Shown here piece after piece: positions 11,101 to 18,963 of a DNA stretch of 64,000 nt (its first letter is position 1; each line of letters opens with the position of its first letter). The DNA is taken from the NCBI GenBank assembly GCA_017437065.1, contig JAFSBX010000141.1, positions 145,675 to 209,674 on the forward strand, in the 5' to 3' direction. The DNA comes from Lachnospiraceae bacterium. GTDB lineage: Bacteria > Bacillota > Clostridia > Lachnospirales > Lachnospiraceae. The position numbers and the translations under genes were made by a program. The notes under the pieces were generated by a model. That model was not told the DNA's origin, searched no databases, and worked only from the letters and a program-made list of their open reading frames with translations.

Positions 11101-13091
11101 AAGATTCAGGAAAAGCATTACTTGCTATTATCAATGATATTTTAGATATTTCGAAAGTAGAATCCGGAAAGATGGATATTATAGTAGAAAAATATTACCT
11201 ACATAGTATTATTCGTGATGTTGCTACTATTATTGTTACCAGAATTGGAGATAAAAAGATTAATTTTATTGTTGATATAGCCCCTGATATTCCACAGGAA
11301 TTATTAGGAGATTGTGTACGCATCAGGCAGATTATTATTAATCTTGCTAATAATGCGATAAAGTTCACGAAACAAGGTATGGTAAAGTTACTCCTTGATT
11401 ATGAGTACACATCAGAAGAGGAAATTATGATGCGTATTGTTGTGGAAGACACAGGAATTGGAATTAAAAAATCGGATATGGCGAAGCTATTTACTTCCTT
11501 CCAGCAGGTCGACAGCAAACGAAATCGAAATATTGAAGGAACAGGTTTGGGTCTGTCTATTACAAAGCAGCTTTTGACGCTTATGGGCGGAGAGATTACG
11601 GTAGAAAGCGAATATGGAAAAGGTACTACTTTTACTTGTCGGTTACCGCAAAAAATAGCGGCAAACACAGATAACAATGTGGATAATTCTAAGGAAGAAA
11701 TTAAAGTAGCAATCTATATTGAAGATGTACAGGTAAAGGCACAGTTGGAAAAAGATTTAAAAAGAATGGGAGTGTACTATGAAGTCATACTATCTGAAAA
11801 AGAGTTACTGGAATTAACCGGGGACAGGGTAAACTATATTTTTGTGGAGACTTCATTGTTAACAGAAGATATTATAGGAAAAATGGAAAATGAGTCTGAC
11901 ATTAAAGGCGTATTACTGAAAGATTTTAAGACTTCATATGGTTACACGTTAAAAAATTTGCTTGTTTTGAATAAACCGATATATTCGTTGGAAATAAAGG
12001 GTCTTTTTTACGGCACGGCTGATTACATTAATGATATAGGCGGAGGTGCTTATTTAGAATTTACCGCTCCGGATGCAGAAATTCTTATTGTGGATGATAA
12101 TACAATTAATTTAAAGGTAGCAGTGGGCATGCTGGAACCATTAAACATGAAAATTGATACAGCAATAAGTGGAAAAGAAGCCGTTGAAAAAATCAGTACA
12201 AAGAAATATGATATCATTTTTATGGATCACATGATGCCGGAGATAGATGGTGTGGAAACCACACATATTATTCGACGATTCTATGTAGATTATAATGATG
12301 TGCCTATTATAGCGTTAACTGCTAATGCAGTCTCAGGAATCAAGGAATACTTCATAAGTGAGGGTATGAATGATTTTGTTGCAAAACCAATTGATATGGT
12401 GACCATTGTATCTAAAATAAGGACATGGCTTCCGAAAGAAAAAATTAGGGAAGGTCAGCCTGAAAATGCAACGGAAAAAAGTATAACCAATACAGCAATT
12501 CATATCGAAGGACTGGATACAGATTATGCTTTAAAGCTTGTAGGAAAAGAAAAAGTGTATTGGAATGTTTTAGGTGACTATTATCAGAACATAGATACAA
12601 AAATTGCTCTGATTGATGGTTATGAAAAAAAGGAAGATATTAAAGCGTATACGATAGAAGTACATGCTTTGAAAAGTGCATCAAGACAGATTGGAGCGTT
12701 GGAACTTGCAACGGATGCAGAAGCATTGGAGAAGGCCGGAAAAAGCGAAAATATCGAAATGATACATGAAAAAACACCGGATTTGTTGAAGAAATATGGT
12801 GAATATAAAAAGATTCTTATGCCATATTTTGATAAAACAGATGCTCCGGAAAATGAAGCGGATAAGCAGTTAATGGATTCTGAGACACTGCAGGGTATAT
12901 TTAAGGAATTAAAAGAAGCTTTGGATGAACTGGATCTCAATAAGATGGATGTTGTTATGGAAAAAATGGCTCAGTATAAATATTCGGAAAAGGAGGAAGC
13001 ATTATACGAACAGTTGAAAAGCTCCATGGAGAGGATTGATTCAGAGGCATGTGAGGAAATCATTACACAGTGGGAAAGAGTTTTATTTTGA
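8190..13091 (+). CDS. Giant hybrid histidine kinase with degenerate STAND-like N-terminus, TPR, GAF, HisKA, HATPase, REC and HPt
   Basis: A 1633-residue soluble sensor kinase. Residues 1-215 resemble a STAND/AAA_16-type ATPase (KPYEPFLDII; IVLDEINMA as Walker B) but no P-loop is present. Residues about 280-720 are TPR-like helical repeats and about 735-900 a GAF-like domain. The HisKA box SHEIRTPMNA is near 935, and the HATPase has DTGIGI and GTGLGLSI. Residues about 1165-1280 are a degenerate receiver, and about 1290-1410 a canonical receiver (VDDN, phosphoacceptor in FMDHMMPEIDG, KPID). The HPt histidine is in VHALKSASRQIGA near 1490. No transmembrane segment is evident, so it should sense a cytoplasmic signal. 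It is co-transcribed with the preceding response regulator. Confidence 0.9.
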   Translation: MDKNKQYYFKECINMVTKSEKYNHNVLLIKHCNILNINVGDIGSEGIFHSYKKSEVLKPYEPFLDIIKGFLEKKSAGFIDNFIKQADVYPLHKNIFMQYFCGELCERREELLLGEYLYEKRKFQYAVLNMLSIVARENSFYIVLDEINMAGSSANWMLTEIARQPQYQHIKIIAILNEEGESLSFAEKELETFIELCEENSMVDHWFYEEEILPDENFRKSSMEISECITVFNNLLYTLECEQAEYFLKDFFEKKARKKITLEVAQQIQILKIDYWLNLIKEEYAYALHLCTEMMKLSETNDEKNSEVQFQIISLKVLVHIYNEDIEQANRELLLCEKIALENEDEKMLFKLELMKNMLEYSGWKNLWICDKEVPVSDDFINDCFKYGYLNHLAHIYAYSFNSNFDLFRSMENMEEKLSDFNKGIAIGKKIKNGKFLVDAYRKNVMLASSNGYFDICIYFYKKMLKVAKRNNDEIEEAAIYNGLGYSNCGIERYKEANKYYSKALSLYYKYQMPDDIVETLYNLGINAMQAGNYNNACSYLLEGDFILRTLKKSTLRVCDISKLYGLIALASIRVGNVHQARLYLNKAREFLSDVFSVNDSMFLVHFLLGKLKYRDKKYEAAKECFDKAEVYMKRVVGSLFFNYFEFIYDYYQLLMDMGMQTEAQRELEDFCAYCKKNQYNYKLNKIYALINKEAGKNNSDKLDMMLDKIDLEDISDFIYKKRDEKERLALVKTIRFFDVLQKFTNHMSDNIKKEIATIIPVFKNCFSIDKVFLIRITEQKSEVLYGDLGYKISPENIAVIMQYFQDRTVGFMASKGDIKHEEYKKVMACFDITHILSFAAVPIYENEKLMCVAIVFNELKTSTIVSREKSFIEESDLEIFTYIFHQISNAVDKIEMENELVETNKKINEQIEQVLTLKNEAEVANVAKSNFLANMSHEIRTPMNAIIGMAEVVLRGNLSDEQRENVQQIKDSGKALLAIINDILDISKVESGKMDIIVEKYYLHSIIRDVATIIVTRIGDKKINFIVDIAPDIPQELLGDCVRIRQIIINLANNAIKFTKQGMVKLLLDYEYTSEEEIMMRIVVEDTGIGIKKSDMAKLFTSFQQVDSKRNRNIEGTGLGLSITKQLLTLMGGEITVESEYGKGTTFTCRLPQKIAANTDNNVDNSKEEIKVAIYIEDVQVKAQLEKDLKRMGVYYEVILSEKELLELTGDRVNYIFVETSLLTEDIIGKMENESDIKGVLLKDFKTSYGYTLKNLLVLNKPIYSLEIKGLFYGTADYINDIGGGAYLEFTAPDAEILIVDDNTINLKVAVGMLEPLNMKIDTAISGKEAVEKISTKKYDIIFMDHMMPEIDGVETTHIIRRFYVDYNDVPIIALTANAVSGIKEYFISEGMNDFVAKPIDMVTIVSKIRTWLPKEKIREGQPENATEKSITNTAIHIEGLDTDYALKLVGKEKVYWNVLGDYYQNIDTKIALIDGYEKKEDIKAYTIEVHALKSASRQIGALELATDAEALEKAGKSENIEMIHEKTPDLLKKYGEYKKILMPYFDKTDAPENEADKQLMDSETLQGIFKELKEALDELDLNKMDVVMEKMAQYKYSEKEEALYEQLKSSMERIDSEACEEIITQWERVLF

Positions 13092-13158
13092 GACCGGTGA
13101 TGCTGTCCAAAGATAGGAACAATGTCGAAAGCACATGATTCTTCGTGGTGCATGCGTT

Positions 13159-13224
13159 AAAATAGGACTAAATCAAGAGAAACCTAATAAATAAAGGGTT
13201 CTGAATGATTTAAGTCCTATTTTT
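13159..13224. terminator. Bidirectional terminator between the kinase and feoC-like genes
   Basis: Left arm 13159-13175 and right arm 13206-13224 pair over about 17 bp with one bulged base. The hairpin is T-rich on the right and A-rich on the left, so it can serve both converging genes. Confidence 0.8.
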
Positions 13225-13228
13225 AATT

Positions 13229-13486
13229 TCAATCTATTATTTCCCAGATAGTATAACCGGAATGGGAAGTATCATTACATGAAGAGTTACAGCCTCCACA
13301 GCCCCCACAATTCCCGGAGCATCCGCCGCTGTTTTTAGGATTTATAATTTGTGACTTTATAATTCCTGCCATTTTAAGATACTCCATACAAGCTTTTACT
13401 TCATCAACGGAAATATTTAATTTATCAGCAATCTGCCATTCGGTAAGACTGCCGTTTTCTAAAAGCTTTAATATTTTCTCGGGCAT
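13229..13486 (-). CDS. FeoC-like small winged-helix protein with a Cys-rich tail
   Basis: An 85-residue protein beginning MPEKILKLLENG. Residues 1-50 form a winged-helix-like HTH (LTEWQIADKLNISVDEVKAC) and are followed by a Cys/Gly-rich tail (GGCSGNCGGCGGC). This is the layout of FeoC-like proteins, which accompany the ferrous-iron transporter FeoB and may bind an Fe-S cluster. Its start codon overlaps the stop of the FeoB remnant (TAATG at 13488-13484), as in an intact feo operon. With FeoB reduced to a fragment its partner is missing here. The assignment rests on fold, Cys pattern and context. Confidence 0.75.
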   Translation of the reverse strand: MPEKILKLLENGSLTEWQIADKLNISVDEVKACMEYLKMAGIIKSQIINPKNSGGCSGNCGGCGGCNSSCNDTSHSGYTIWEIID

Positions 13487-13713
13487 TAGAACACCACCAG
13501 ACCGATATGGTATACTACGCATGAGAGCAGAAGTGCCATAACTGTATAATATACTGCAATGATAACAGTCCATTTAACGGAGTGGCTTTCTCTGTGTGTA
13601 GCAGCAAGTGCAACAAGGCATGGCATATTAAAGGTACATGCAAAGATAAATGCCAGTGCTTCTGCTTTGGAAATTACCTGTGGAAGGATTTCAGCAAGGT
13701 TTGCGGTTCCCAG
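13486..13713 (-). pseudogene. feoB: C-terminal remnant of the ferrous iron transporter FeoB
   Basis: Read on the minus strand from about 13713, the sequence encodes roughly 75 residues ending in a stop at 13486-13488. They include ANLAEILPQVISKAEAL, FACTFNMPCLVALAATHRES and a final hydrophobic helix, the C-terminal membrane segment of clostridial FeoB. The rest (G-protein domain and most membrane helices, about 600 residues or more) is absent. Immediately upstream the sequence becomes the N-terminal half of an AraC-type regulator in another frame, so a deletion or chimeric join lies near 13705-13716. There is no usable start, so it is non-functional. The downstream FeoC-like gene is intact. 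Confidence 0.85.
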
Positions 13714-14219
13714 ATGGCAATAATTTCAACGGATTTTTGGGCAAACAAGTCGGATGCAATATGAATAAAGGTCTCAGTGGTGTTTCCATATTGTTCGATT
13801 AGTTTGAGAAGGTCGATTCCAAATAAGCTGGATACCCCAGAGAAATTATTGGATACCGTTTTTTTATCTATATGAACTTCAATGCCCTTATAAAAGCCCA
13901 ATGGATAATAGAAGTTATATGTTGGAGTATGGGATTCAATACACAGCACATTATTGTCAACATAGACGTAGCGGCCATCCTTTAACTTTATTTCACAACG
14001 CCCTTCAAAACAGTAGTTGATACGAAATATGTCCGGATTAGAAACCATGGGTATGTCCGGAAGGGGATCGGAAATAGTGCCGGTAATGTGATGTATATTG
14101 ATATTGTTAATGCTAAGATAGATTCCGGAAAATAAATAGAAAATAATTACTTCGGCATGTTCTTTTCCATTTGTTTCCGTGAGTTTATATATTGTGTCAG
14201 TTATTTTACTTAAATTCAT
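13714..14219 (-). pseudogene. N-terminal fragment of an AraC-family regulator joined to feoB
   Basis: The reading frame starts at ATG 14219 and runs to a stop at 13674 (181 residues). Residues 1-168 look like the ligand-sensing half of a gut-Clostridium AraC-type regulator (RINYCFEGRCEIKLKDG; FYYPLGFYKGIEVHID), ending at SVEIIAIWE. The last 13 residues are simply the FeoB sequence read in a different frame, so the C-terminal double-HTH domain is lost. A GTTAG-N6-CTAAC palindrome lies 32 nt upstream of the start, the same distance as before the AraC-type gene at 23144. It might still be expressed, but it cannot bind DNA in the normal way. Confidence 0.8.
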
Positions 14220-14250
14220 ATTAGTGTTCCTTTGTATATACTGGCATTAA

Positions 14251-14268
14251 AGTTAGCACGTTCTAACT
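14251..14268. promoter_or_regulatory. GTTAG-N6-CTAAC palindrome, site A
   Basis: AGTTAG (14251-14256) and CTAACT (14263-14268) flank CACGTT, upstream of the AraC fragment on the minus strand. Same arms and spacing as the sites at 15225 and 23096. Probably an operator for a metal- or siderophore-responsive regulator. Confidence 0.6.
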
Positions 14269-14321
14269 GATAGTTTATAATAATATAATGGAAAATTTCA
14301 ACTCCGAATTATAAAAACGGC

Positions 14322-14475
14322 TCCAAATGACATTAAAAGTTTGGTGTCATTTGGATTAGACTTGTTTAGGTGGAGTAGCCAGCGAAACCGCTTGGTATGG
14401 TGTTAGGAGTATCTTTTGTGATGTTCGTGGTTTACGGTGTGATGCCTGGTAAGGTGAGAAAGTAATACTTAAAAA
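14322..14475 (+). other. Hairpin and possible 3' remnant of a membrane-protein gene
   Basis: A hairpin (TCCAAATGACA with TGTCATTTGGA, about 14322-14354) is followed on the plus strand by a short open stretch. It reads through the hydrophobic sequence LGVSFVMFVVYGVMPG to a stop near 14465. It resembles the last helix of a transporter, but it has no start and is too short to name. I see nothing else in 14270-14507. Confidence 0.3.
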
Positions 14476-14507
14476 ATGGTTTTGGATATTAATAATTTCG
14501 ATTATTG

Positions 14508-15092
14508 TCAGCTACCCGATGCCGGTGCTATAAGTTCTGCCATCTGTGTAAAGCTGTTCAGAATATGTTCGGTCAGTTGTTCAGGTGATTGTTTCATTCC
14601 GGTGCGAACCCACAAAACCAAAGAGTACCATAAGCCACCCAGTGTAAAGAAGAACGCATATTGTGAAAACTCGGAAGTATCAGACAGGCTGTCGGGCAAA
14701 TCATTATGTACCAGTTTTCCCACATATTGATATAAAAGATACTCCTGTCTGTCAGCGAGAAAATTCAAAAGATTGTGTTCATGAAGCAAAGAAAGGAAAT
14801 CCTTGTGTTTGCTCCAAAATTCAAAGTAAGATAAGAAACCGGAATAGGGAGTAAGTTGTCCTTTCAGGTTCATTAAGGAAGCCATCTCATTCAATAAAGT
14901 GGCACAGTGCAGACAGAGAACCTCGTCTTTGGATTTGAATTGCCGATAAAAAGTACGTCGGTCGTATTGTGCGTACTCGGACAGTTCTGTTATTGTAATT
15001 TCCGCATAAGGTTTCTGCTGCATCAATGTAAGTAGAGCATCAATGAAAAATTTCTGGGAACGGTTTAATTCTATCTTTTGAGTTGTATTCAT
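14508..15092 (-). CDS. TetR-family transcriptional regulator
   Basis: A 194-residue protein with an N-terminal TetR HTH: ITITELSEYAQYDRRTFYRQF is the helix-turn-helix, around residues 28-48. A helical ligand-binding domain follows. The start at 15092 has GGAGG 7 nt upstream. It is divergent from the ABC transporter pair beginning at 15256, with 163 nt between them containing a perfect 8+8 palindrome and a GTTAG-N6-CTAAC box. This layout suggests it represses the ABC pair and itself. The ligand is unknown. Confidence 0.85.
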   Translation of the reverse strand: MNTTQKIELNRSQKFFIDALLTLMQQKPYAEITITELSEYAQYDRRTFYRQFKSKDEVLCLHCATLLNEMASLMNLKGQLTPYSGFLSYFEFWSKHKDFLSLLHEHNLLNFLADRQEYLLYQYVGKLVHNDLPDSLSDTSEFSQYAFFFTLGGLWYSLVLWVRTGMKQSPEQLTEHILNSFTQMAELIAPASGS

Positions 15093-15185
15093 GGTATATC
15101 CTCCAATGTCACAAAAATGCGTTATTGTAGCACTTTTGCCTGCGTTATTGACAAAATAATAAATGCATTCTATCATAAAAAACGA

Positions 15186-15205
15186 AATGTCACAAGTGTG
15201 ACATT
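15186..15205. promoter_or_regulatory. Perfect 8+8 palindrome, candidate TetR operator
   Basis: AATGTCAC (15186-15193) and GTGACATT (15198-15205) with a 4-nt spacer lie between the divergent tetR-type and ABC genes. Size and symmetry fit a TetR-family operator. Confidence 0.55.
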
Positions 15206-15224
15206 CCTTGAATTTTGGCAATAG

Positions 15225-15240
15225 GTTAGACGAAACTAAC
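15225..15240. promoter_or_regulatory. GTTAG-N6-CTAAC palindrome, site B
   Basis: GTTAG (15225-15229), ACGAAA, CTAAC (15236-15240), 15 nt before the ABC start codon. Same arms and spacing as sites A and C. Confidence 0.55.
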
Positions 15241-15255
15241 TAAAAAGGAGGAAAT

Positions 15256-17055
15256 ATGCACAGCAATGAAAAAAAGAAAAAAACCGGTTTTGCGAGATTG
15301 TTGGAATTGTCAGGAAGGAAAAAAAGAAAGTTAATAGCAGCATGTATGCTTGCCGTTCTGTCTTCCGCAGCAAGGATGGTTCCTTTTTTTACAATCTATG
15401 GGATTGTAGCAATGTTGATATCTGCTCATCTTGATGTAAGAAGTGTGCCACAAGACCGTATAATGTTCTTGGCGGCAGTGACTTTAGTGGCGGTCCTTAT
15501 TTATGGAGTTTGTGCCTACTTGTCGTCTGCACTGGTACACACCGCTGCCTATGATATTATTTTTGAATTACGCATAAAGCTGATGGAGAAGCTTGCGAAA
15601 ATTCCGTCCGGCTTTTTTTCAGGTACAACACAGGGAGCGATTAAGAAGATTGTTTCCGACGATACAGAGCAGATAGAGGTTTTTGTTGCACATCACATTT
15701 GTGATATAGCGGCAGCAGTTGCTATGCCGGTGTTTACATTATTGTATCTGTTTATTATGGACTGGAGATTGGCATTGGTTACTCTGGTGCCGATTGTCAT
15801 TTCACTATGCCTGTTAGGTGTTTGCCTTGCAAAACCGGATAAGGCGGCATTGCAGGTGGAAATGCATGATGCGCAGGAAGCGATGCATGGAACGATTGTT
15901 GAGTATATTCATGGGATGTCGGTGATTAAAGTATTTAACCGTACCTTGCAGGCGTTTGAAAGATATGAAAGGGACTTAAACGGATTTGTAAATGCAGTGA
16001 CGAAGACGGCTAAGGCGAATAAAAAGCCCATGGGAGCTTACTATGCGTTTTTCGGAGCACAGCTGATGTTTCTGGTTCCTGCAAGTCTGTTAATAATCCC
16101 GACTGCGAAAAGCTACATAGATTTTCTTCCGGTTGTCTTTTTGTTCTTTCTTGTGGGAGGCGGATTGAAGGAGCCGTTAGAAGACATGATGACTATGGTA
16201 ATCAGCACAGGCAGCATTACAGAAGGTATTAAGCGCATTGATCATATTTTATATCAGGAAGAAATTGGAGAAGAAGGGCAGGGAAATCCTAGGGAATATG
16301 ATGTGACCTTTGAGAATGTGACATTTTCTTATACGGAAGGGACAAATGCAGTGGAAAATGTAAGCTTTCATTTGCCGCAAGGCACCATTACCGGACTTGT
16401 AGGACCTTCCGGTGGAGGGAAATCTACAATAGCCCAGTTACTATTACGGTTTTATGAAACAAAGGCGGGAAGCATACGGATTGGAGGAGTGGACATAAAA
16501 GAAATTCCGCCTTCCAGACTGACGGGGATTGTATCCTATGTATTTCAGGACAGCTTTTTGTTTCACGATACGGTAGAAAATAACATTCGAATGGGAGATA
16601 AGAAAAGCAGCAAAGAAAAGGTAATTCAGGCTGCGAAAAATGCCGGTATACATGATGTCATTATGGCACTTCCCAAAGGGTACGATACCGTGATCGGAGA
16701 AAAAAATGCCTATCTGTCAGGTGGAGAGAAACAGAGAATTGCCATAGCCCGTGTGTTTTTGAAGGATACACCGATTGTAATTTTAGATGAAGCAACAGCT
16801 TATGCAGATGCAGAAAATGAAGCTAAGATTCAGGCGGCATTTGCGGGACTGGCTAAAAATAAAACCGTGTTGATTATTGCCCATCGTTTAAAAACTGTGG
16901 AAAAAGCGAACCGGATATTGGTTATGAATAAAGGTGAGTTGGTTGGGGCAGATACACACGAAAAACTTCTTACAGAGTGTGCTATGTATAAGGATATGGT
17001 GTCTGCTAATGAAAGACGTGATAAGTGGACAATCAAAACAGGAGGTGTGGCATGA
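15256..17055 (+). CDS. ABC transporter, fused permease-ATPase, pair 1 first subunit
   Basis: A 599-residue half-transporter of the exporter-fold class. Residues about 20-320 hold six transmembrane helices. The ATPase domain has Walker A GPSGGGKST (near 385), Q-loop FQD, signature LSGGE (near 490), Walker B IVILDEATA and the H-loop His in IAHRL. Start ATG 15256 follows AAGGAGG. It overlaps the next half-transporter by 4 nt (ATGA), so the two should form a heterodimer. Paired half-transporters of this kind, next to feo/AraC-type genes, include the YbtPQ-like siderophore importers. Siderophore or haem-type transport is therefore an inference from context, and drug or peptide efflux is possible. 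Confidence 0.85.
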   Translation: MHSNEKKKKTGFARLLELSGRKKRKLIAACMLAVLSSAARMVPFFTIYGIVAMLISAHLDVRSVPQDRIMFLAAVTLVAVLIYGVCAYLSSALVHTAAYDIIFELRIKLMEKLAKIPSGFFSGTTQGAIKKIVSDDTEQIEVFVAHHICDIAAAVAMPVFTLLYLFIMDWRLALVTLVPIVISLCLLGVCLAKPDKAALQVEMHDAQEAMHGTIVEYIHGMSVIKVFNRTLQAFERYERDLNGFVNAVTKTAKANKKPMGAYYAFFGAQLMFLVPASLLIIPTAKSYIDFLPVVFLFFLVGGGLKEPLEDMMTMVISTGSITEGIKRIDHILYQEEIGEEGQGNPREYDVTFENVTFSYTEGTNAVENVSFHLPQGTITGLVGPSGGGKSTIAQLLLRFYETKAGSIRIGGVDIKEIPPSRLTGIVSYVFQDSFLFHDTVENNIRMGDKKSSKEKVIQAAKNAGIHDVIMALPKGYDTVIGEKNAYLSGGEKQRIAIARVFLKDTPIVILDEATAYADAENEAKIQAAFAGLAKNKTVLIIAHRLKTVEKANRILVMNKGELVGADTHEKLLTECAMYKDMVSANERRDKWTIKTGGVA

Positions 17056-18794
17056 AAAAGTGGTTTCATACGATGACATTAGGGCAACCGGGTAAATATG
17101 TAAAATTATTACTGTGGGTTTTGTTTGACAGCTTTGTAGCATCGATACCTTCTGCCGTAATGCTTATGGCAATGTATCTGTTCTTAATGCCTGTAGTGAT
17201 GCCGGGCACGCCGTTACAGACAAAGCAATTGTGGATTTTATGCGGAGTGCTTTTGGTACAGTTTATCGGTTATAATTTTGTTCGCCAAAAGAGCTATATG
17301 GATTTTTGTACAGGCTTTGTGGAAACAACCAAAACTTCAAGAATTGAAATGGGAGAGCATTTAAGAAAGCTTTCTATGGGATTCTTTGGAAATAGAGATG
17401 CTGGAGAATTATCTACGGTAATTCTAAGAGATTATTCGGATATTGAGATACTGGCACAGCAGTTTCTGCCGCAGGTAGCAACCGTGTTGATTCGGTTTTT
17501 ACTTGCACTTATCGTTTTAACGGCTTTTGACTGGAGAATGATGATTGCAGTGTTTATCGTGATTCCGCTTGCAATTCCGTTTGCATTTCTTAGCTATCAC
17601 AGGATGAAAAAGGAAAGCAAAGATTTGCAGCAGGCACAGCAGGATGTGTCCGCAGGTATTTTAGAATACGTTGGCGGCATACAGACCTTGAAGGCGTTTC
17701 ATATGGCAGGCAATCATTTTGCAACCTTAAAGGATTCTCTAAATCGTCAGCGTAAGGCGGCCATTGGAATGGAAACAGGAGCAGCAGCACCGGTTAGTAT
17801 GCTTGGACGATGTCTGTTGAATTGCGGTATTGCACTGGTTATGTATATGGGAGCCCGGTTTTTAATGGAAGGCAGTTTAGAGCCATTTTACTACATTGCT
17901 TTTCTGGTGCTTACACTGACAATTTATAATCCGGTTTTGATGTTGTTTACATTTATTGCAGATTTTGCACGAACCAATCGTAGTAGAAAACGAATTGAGG
18001 GATTATTTGAAGAAACACCACTTCCGGAACCGGAGAAGAGCCTTGTGCCGGAAAATATGAATATTTCGTTTGAACATGTAAGTTTTTCTTATGGAGAGAA
18101 GGAAGTTCTGCATGATATATCTTTACAGTTTCCTGAAAAGAGTGTAACAGCATTAGTAGGTCATTCTGGTTCAGGAAAATCAACAATTACACGTCTGATT
18201 GCAAGATTTTGGGATGCACAAAGCGGCAACGTTTGTCTGGGCGGTGTATCGCTTAAAAATATGAAAACTGATGATTTGCTGAGATATGTCAGTATGGTTT
18301 TCCAGGATGTATATTTGTTTAATGATACCATAGAAGGAAATATAAGGATGGGAAAGCCGGATGCAACCTGTGAGGAAATTGTGGAAGCAGCTAAAAAGGC
18401 AGCCTGTCATGATTTTATTATGGCATTGCCGGATGGGTATAATACCGTAGTAGGCGAGGGCGGATCCACATTATCCAGTGGTGAAAAGCAGCGCATATCC
18501 ATCGCAAGAGCACTTTTAAAGGATGCACCGATTGTACTGTTGGATGAAGCAACGGCTTCGTTAGATCCTGAAAATGAAGTGCTGATTCAGCAGGCTGTTT
18601 CGGCATTGGTAAATGAAAAAACGGTTATCGTGATTGCACACAGGCTTCAGTCCATTTGCAATGCTGACCAGATTATTGTACTGGAGGACGGACGAGTCAG
18701 AGAGTGTGGGAATCATGAATCGCTCATAGAATTAAACGGTGTATATAAGAAATTGTGGGAGGAGCAGAATAAGGCAGGTAGCTGGCAGATTTAG
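17052..18794 (+). CDS. ABC transporter, fused permease-ATPase, pair 1 second subunit
   Basis: A 580-residue partner of the preceding gene. It has six N-terminal helices, then an ATPase domain with Walker A GHSGSGKST, the segment VFQDVYLF, signature TLSSGEKQR, Walker B IVLLDEATASLDPE and IAHRL. In the signature motif LSGGE is replaced by LSSGE. ATG 17052 is favoured over the upstream in-frame codon because AGGAGGTG immediately precedes it and it overlaps the previous stop. Probably the second half of a heterodimeric transporter controlled by the divergent TetR. Confidence 0.85.
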   Translation: MKKWFHTMTLGQPGKYVKLLLWVLFDSFVASIPSAVMLMAMYLFLMPVVMPGTPLQTKQLWILCGVLLVQFIGYNFVRQKSYMDFCTGFVETTKTSRIEMGEHLRKLSMGFFGNRDAGELSTVILRDYSDIEILAQQFLPQVATVLIRFLLALIVLTAFDWRMMIAVFIVIPLAIPFAFLSYHRMKKESKDLQQAQQDVSAGILEYVGGIQTLKAFHMAGNHFATLKDSLNRQRKAAIGMETGAAAPVSMLGRCLLNCGIALVMYMGARFLMEGSLEPFYYIAFLVLTLTIYNPVLMLFTFIADFARTNRSRKRIEGLFEETPLPEPEKSLVPENMNISFEHVSFSYGEKEVLHDISLQFPEKSVTALVGHSGSGKSTITRLIARFWDAQSGNVCLGGVSLKNMKTDDLLRYVSMVFQDVYLFNDTIEGNIRMGKPDATCEEIVEAAKKAACHDFIMALPDGYNTVVGEGGSTLSSGEKQRISIARALLKDAPIVLLDEATASLDPENEVLIQQAVSALVNEKTVIVIAHRLQSICNADQIIVLEDGRVRECGNHESLIELNGVYKKLWEEQNKAGSWQI

Positions 18795-18963
18795 GTCTGC
18801 TGCTCATTGCTACAAAGGGCAGCAGGGGATTCTCAGGCGGGTGTTTCGGATAATAAGAAAAGTTATCCATTTTTCTCTTTTTCTATGTACAAGATATTGC
18901 GAAATAGATTATACTAAAAATGAATTCTGAGATTGGGTACAAGAAAAAAAGGCAGGGTGACTT

